DNA of 22,433 bases from Phallusia fumigata (lineage: Eukaryota > Chordata > Ascidiacea > Phlebobranchia > Ascidiidae). The position numbers and the translations under genes were made by a program. Every line of letters begins with the position of its first letter. Within the stretch, counting starts at the first letter, position 1. Location: assembly GCA_008931825.1 (NCBI GenBank), contig QXVZ01003899.1, forward strand, positions 1-22,433, read 5' to 3'. The notes below the pieces were generated by a model. That model ran no database searches. It had not been told where the DNA came from and was given only the letters and a program-made list of their open reading frames with translations. Positions 22,269 to 22,433 of the stretch are shown here, piece by piece.

Positions 22269-22433
22269 CTGCGGAAGACGAAATTGCTAGAAAACTTTTT
22301 ACGATTTTTTTGGGTTAAAATTTGATAGGCCCTTAAGCAAGTGGTTCCTAACATTTTTTAAAGAAGAGGCTCTAAATTGTAGTAGGTCTAGCTTAAATTT
22401 GGCACTGTCTTCATTGTAAAACCCTCATACGAA

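Noticed and set aside
1..22433. CRISPR arrays, prophage, insertion sequences, rRNA or toxin-antitoxin genes
   Set aside because: No regular spacer-repeat structure, bacterial gene order or rRNA signature is present; the sequence is plainly animal and intron-rich.

Overview
The window is animal nuclear DNA: AT-rich, with compact introns (mostly about 200 to 900 bp), GT-AG splice sites, SINE-like and hAT-like repeats, and no prokaryotic operon structure. Gene size, intron size and repeat style suggest an invertebrate deuterostome, and a tunicate such as Ciona is my best guess (inference only).

Almost the whole window is one gene on the minus strand: a polycystin-1 family (PKD1-like) receptor/channel protein. 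By pairing splice sites and checking reading phase I can chain 32 coding exons from 22268 down to the left edge. They give 5328 coding bases (1776 codons) with no frameshift or stop. Both ends run off the window: the N-terminal exons lie to the right, and the pore, last membrane segment and tail lie to the left. Domain order is: first half of an REJ module; a PAN/apple domain; second half of the REJ module; a helical, low-complexity GAIN-like region with two furin-type basic sites; the GAIN beta region with its GPS; TM1; PLAT; TM2 to TM5; then the polycystin channel unit (S1, TOP domain, S2 to S5, start of the pore region).

Inside the longest intron of that gene (19327-21732), on the opposite strand, sits a complete two-exon gene for a PA28-gamma/REG-gamma (PSME3-like) proteasome activator of 281 residues. 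The host intron splits a codon in the PAN domain, so the proteasome gene is nested inside a split domain that is itself inserted in another split domain.

Non-coding content includes tRNA-derived SINE copies (about 107, 1388, 6659, 10855, 21399), two tRNA-like sequences (8584, 9851), a complete hAT-type MITE with perfect 14-bp inverted ends and an 8-bp target duplication (17282-17645), and hAT-end fragments. There is also a 175-bp tandem duplication joined at a single N (2758-3107). The octamer TGACGTCA is strikingly enriched (13 perfect copies, counted by eye), with a dense array of it at 18959-19077. No CRISPR, phage, plasmid or viral gene was recognised.
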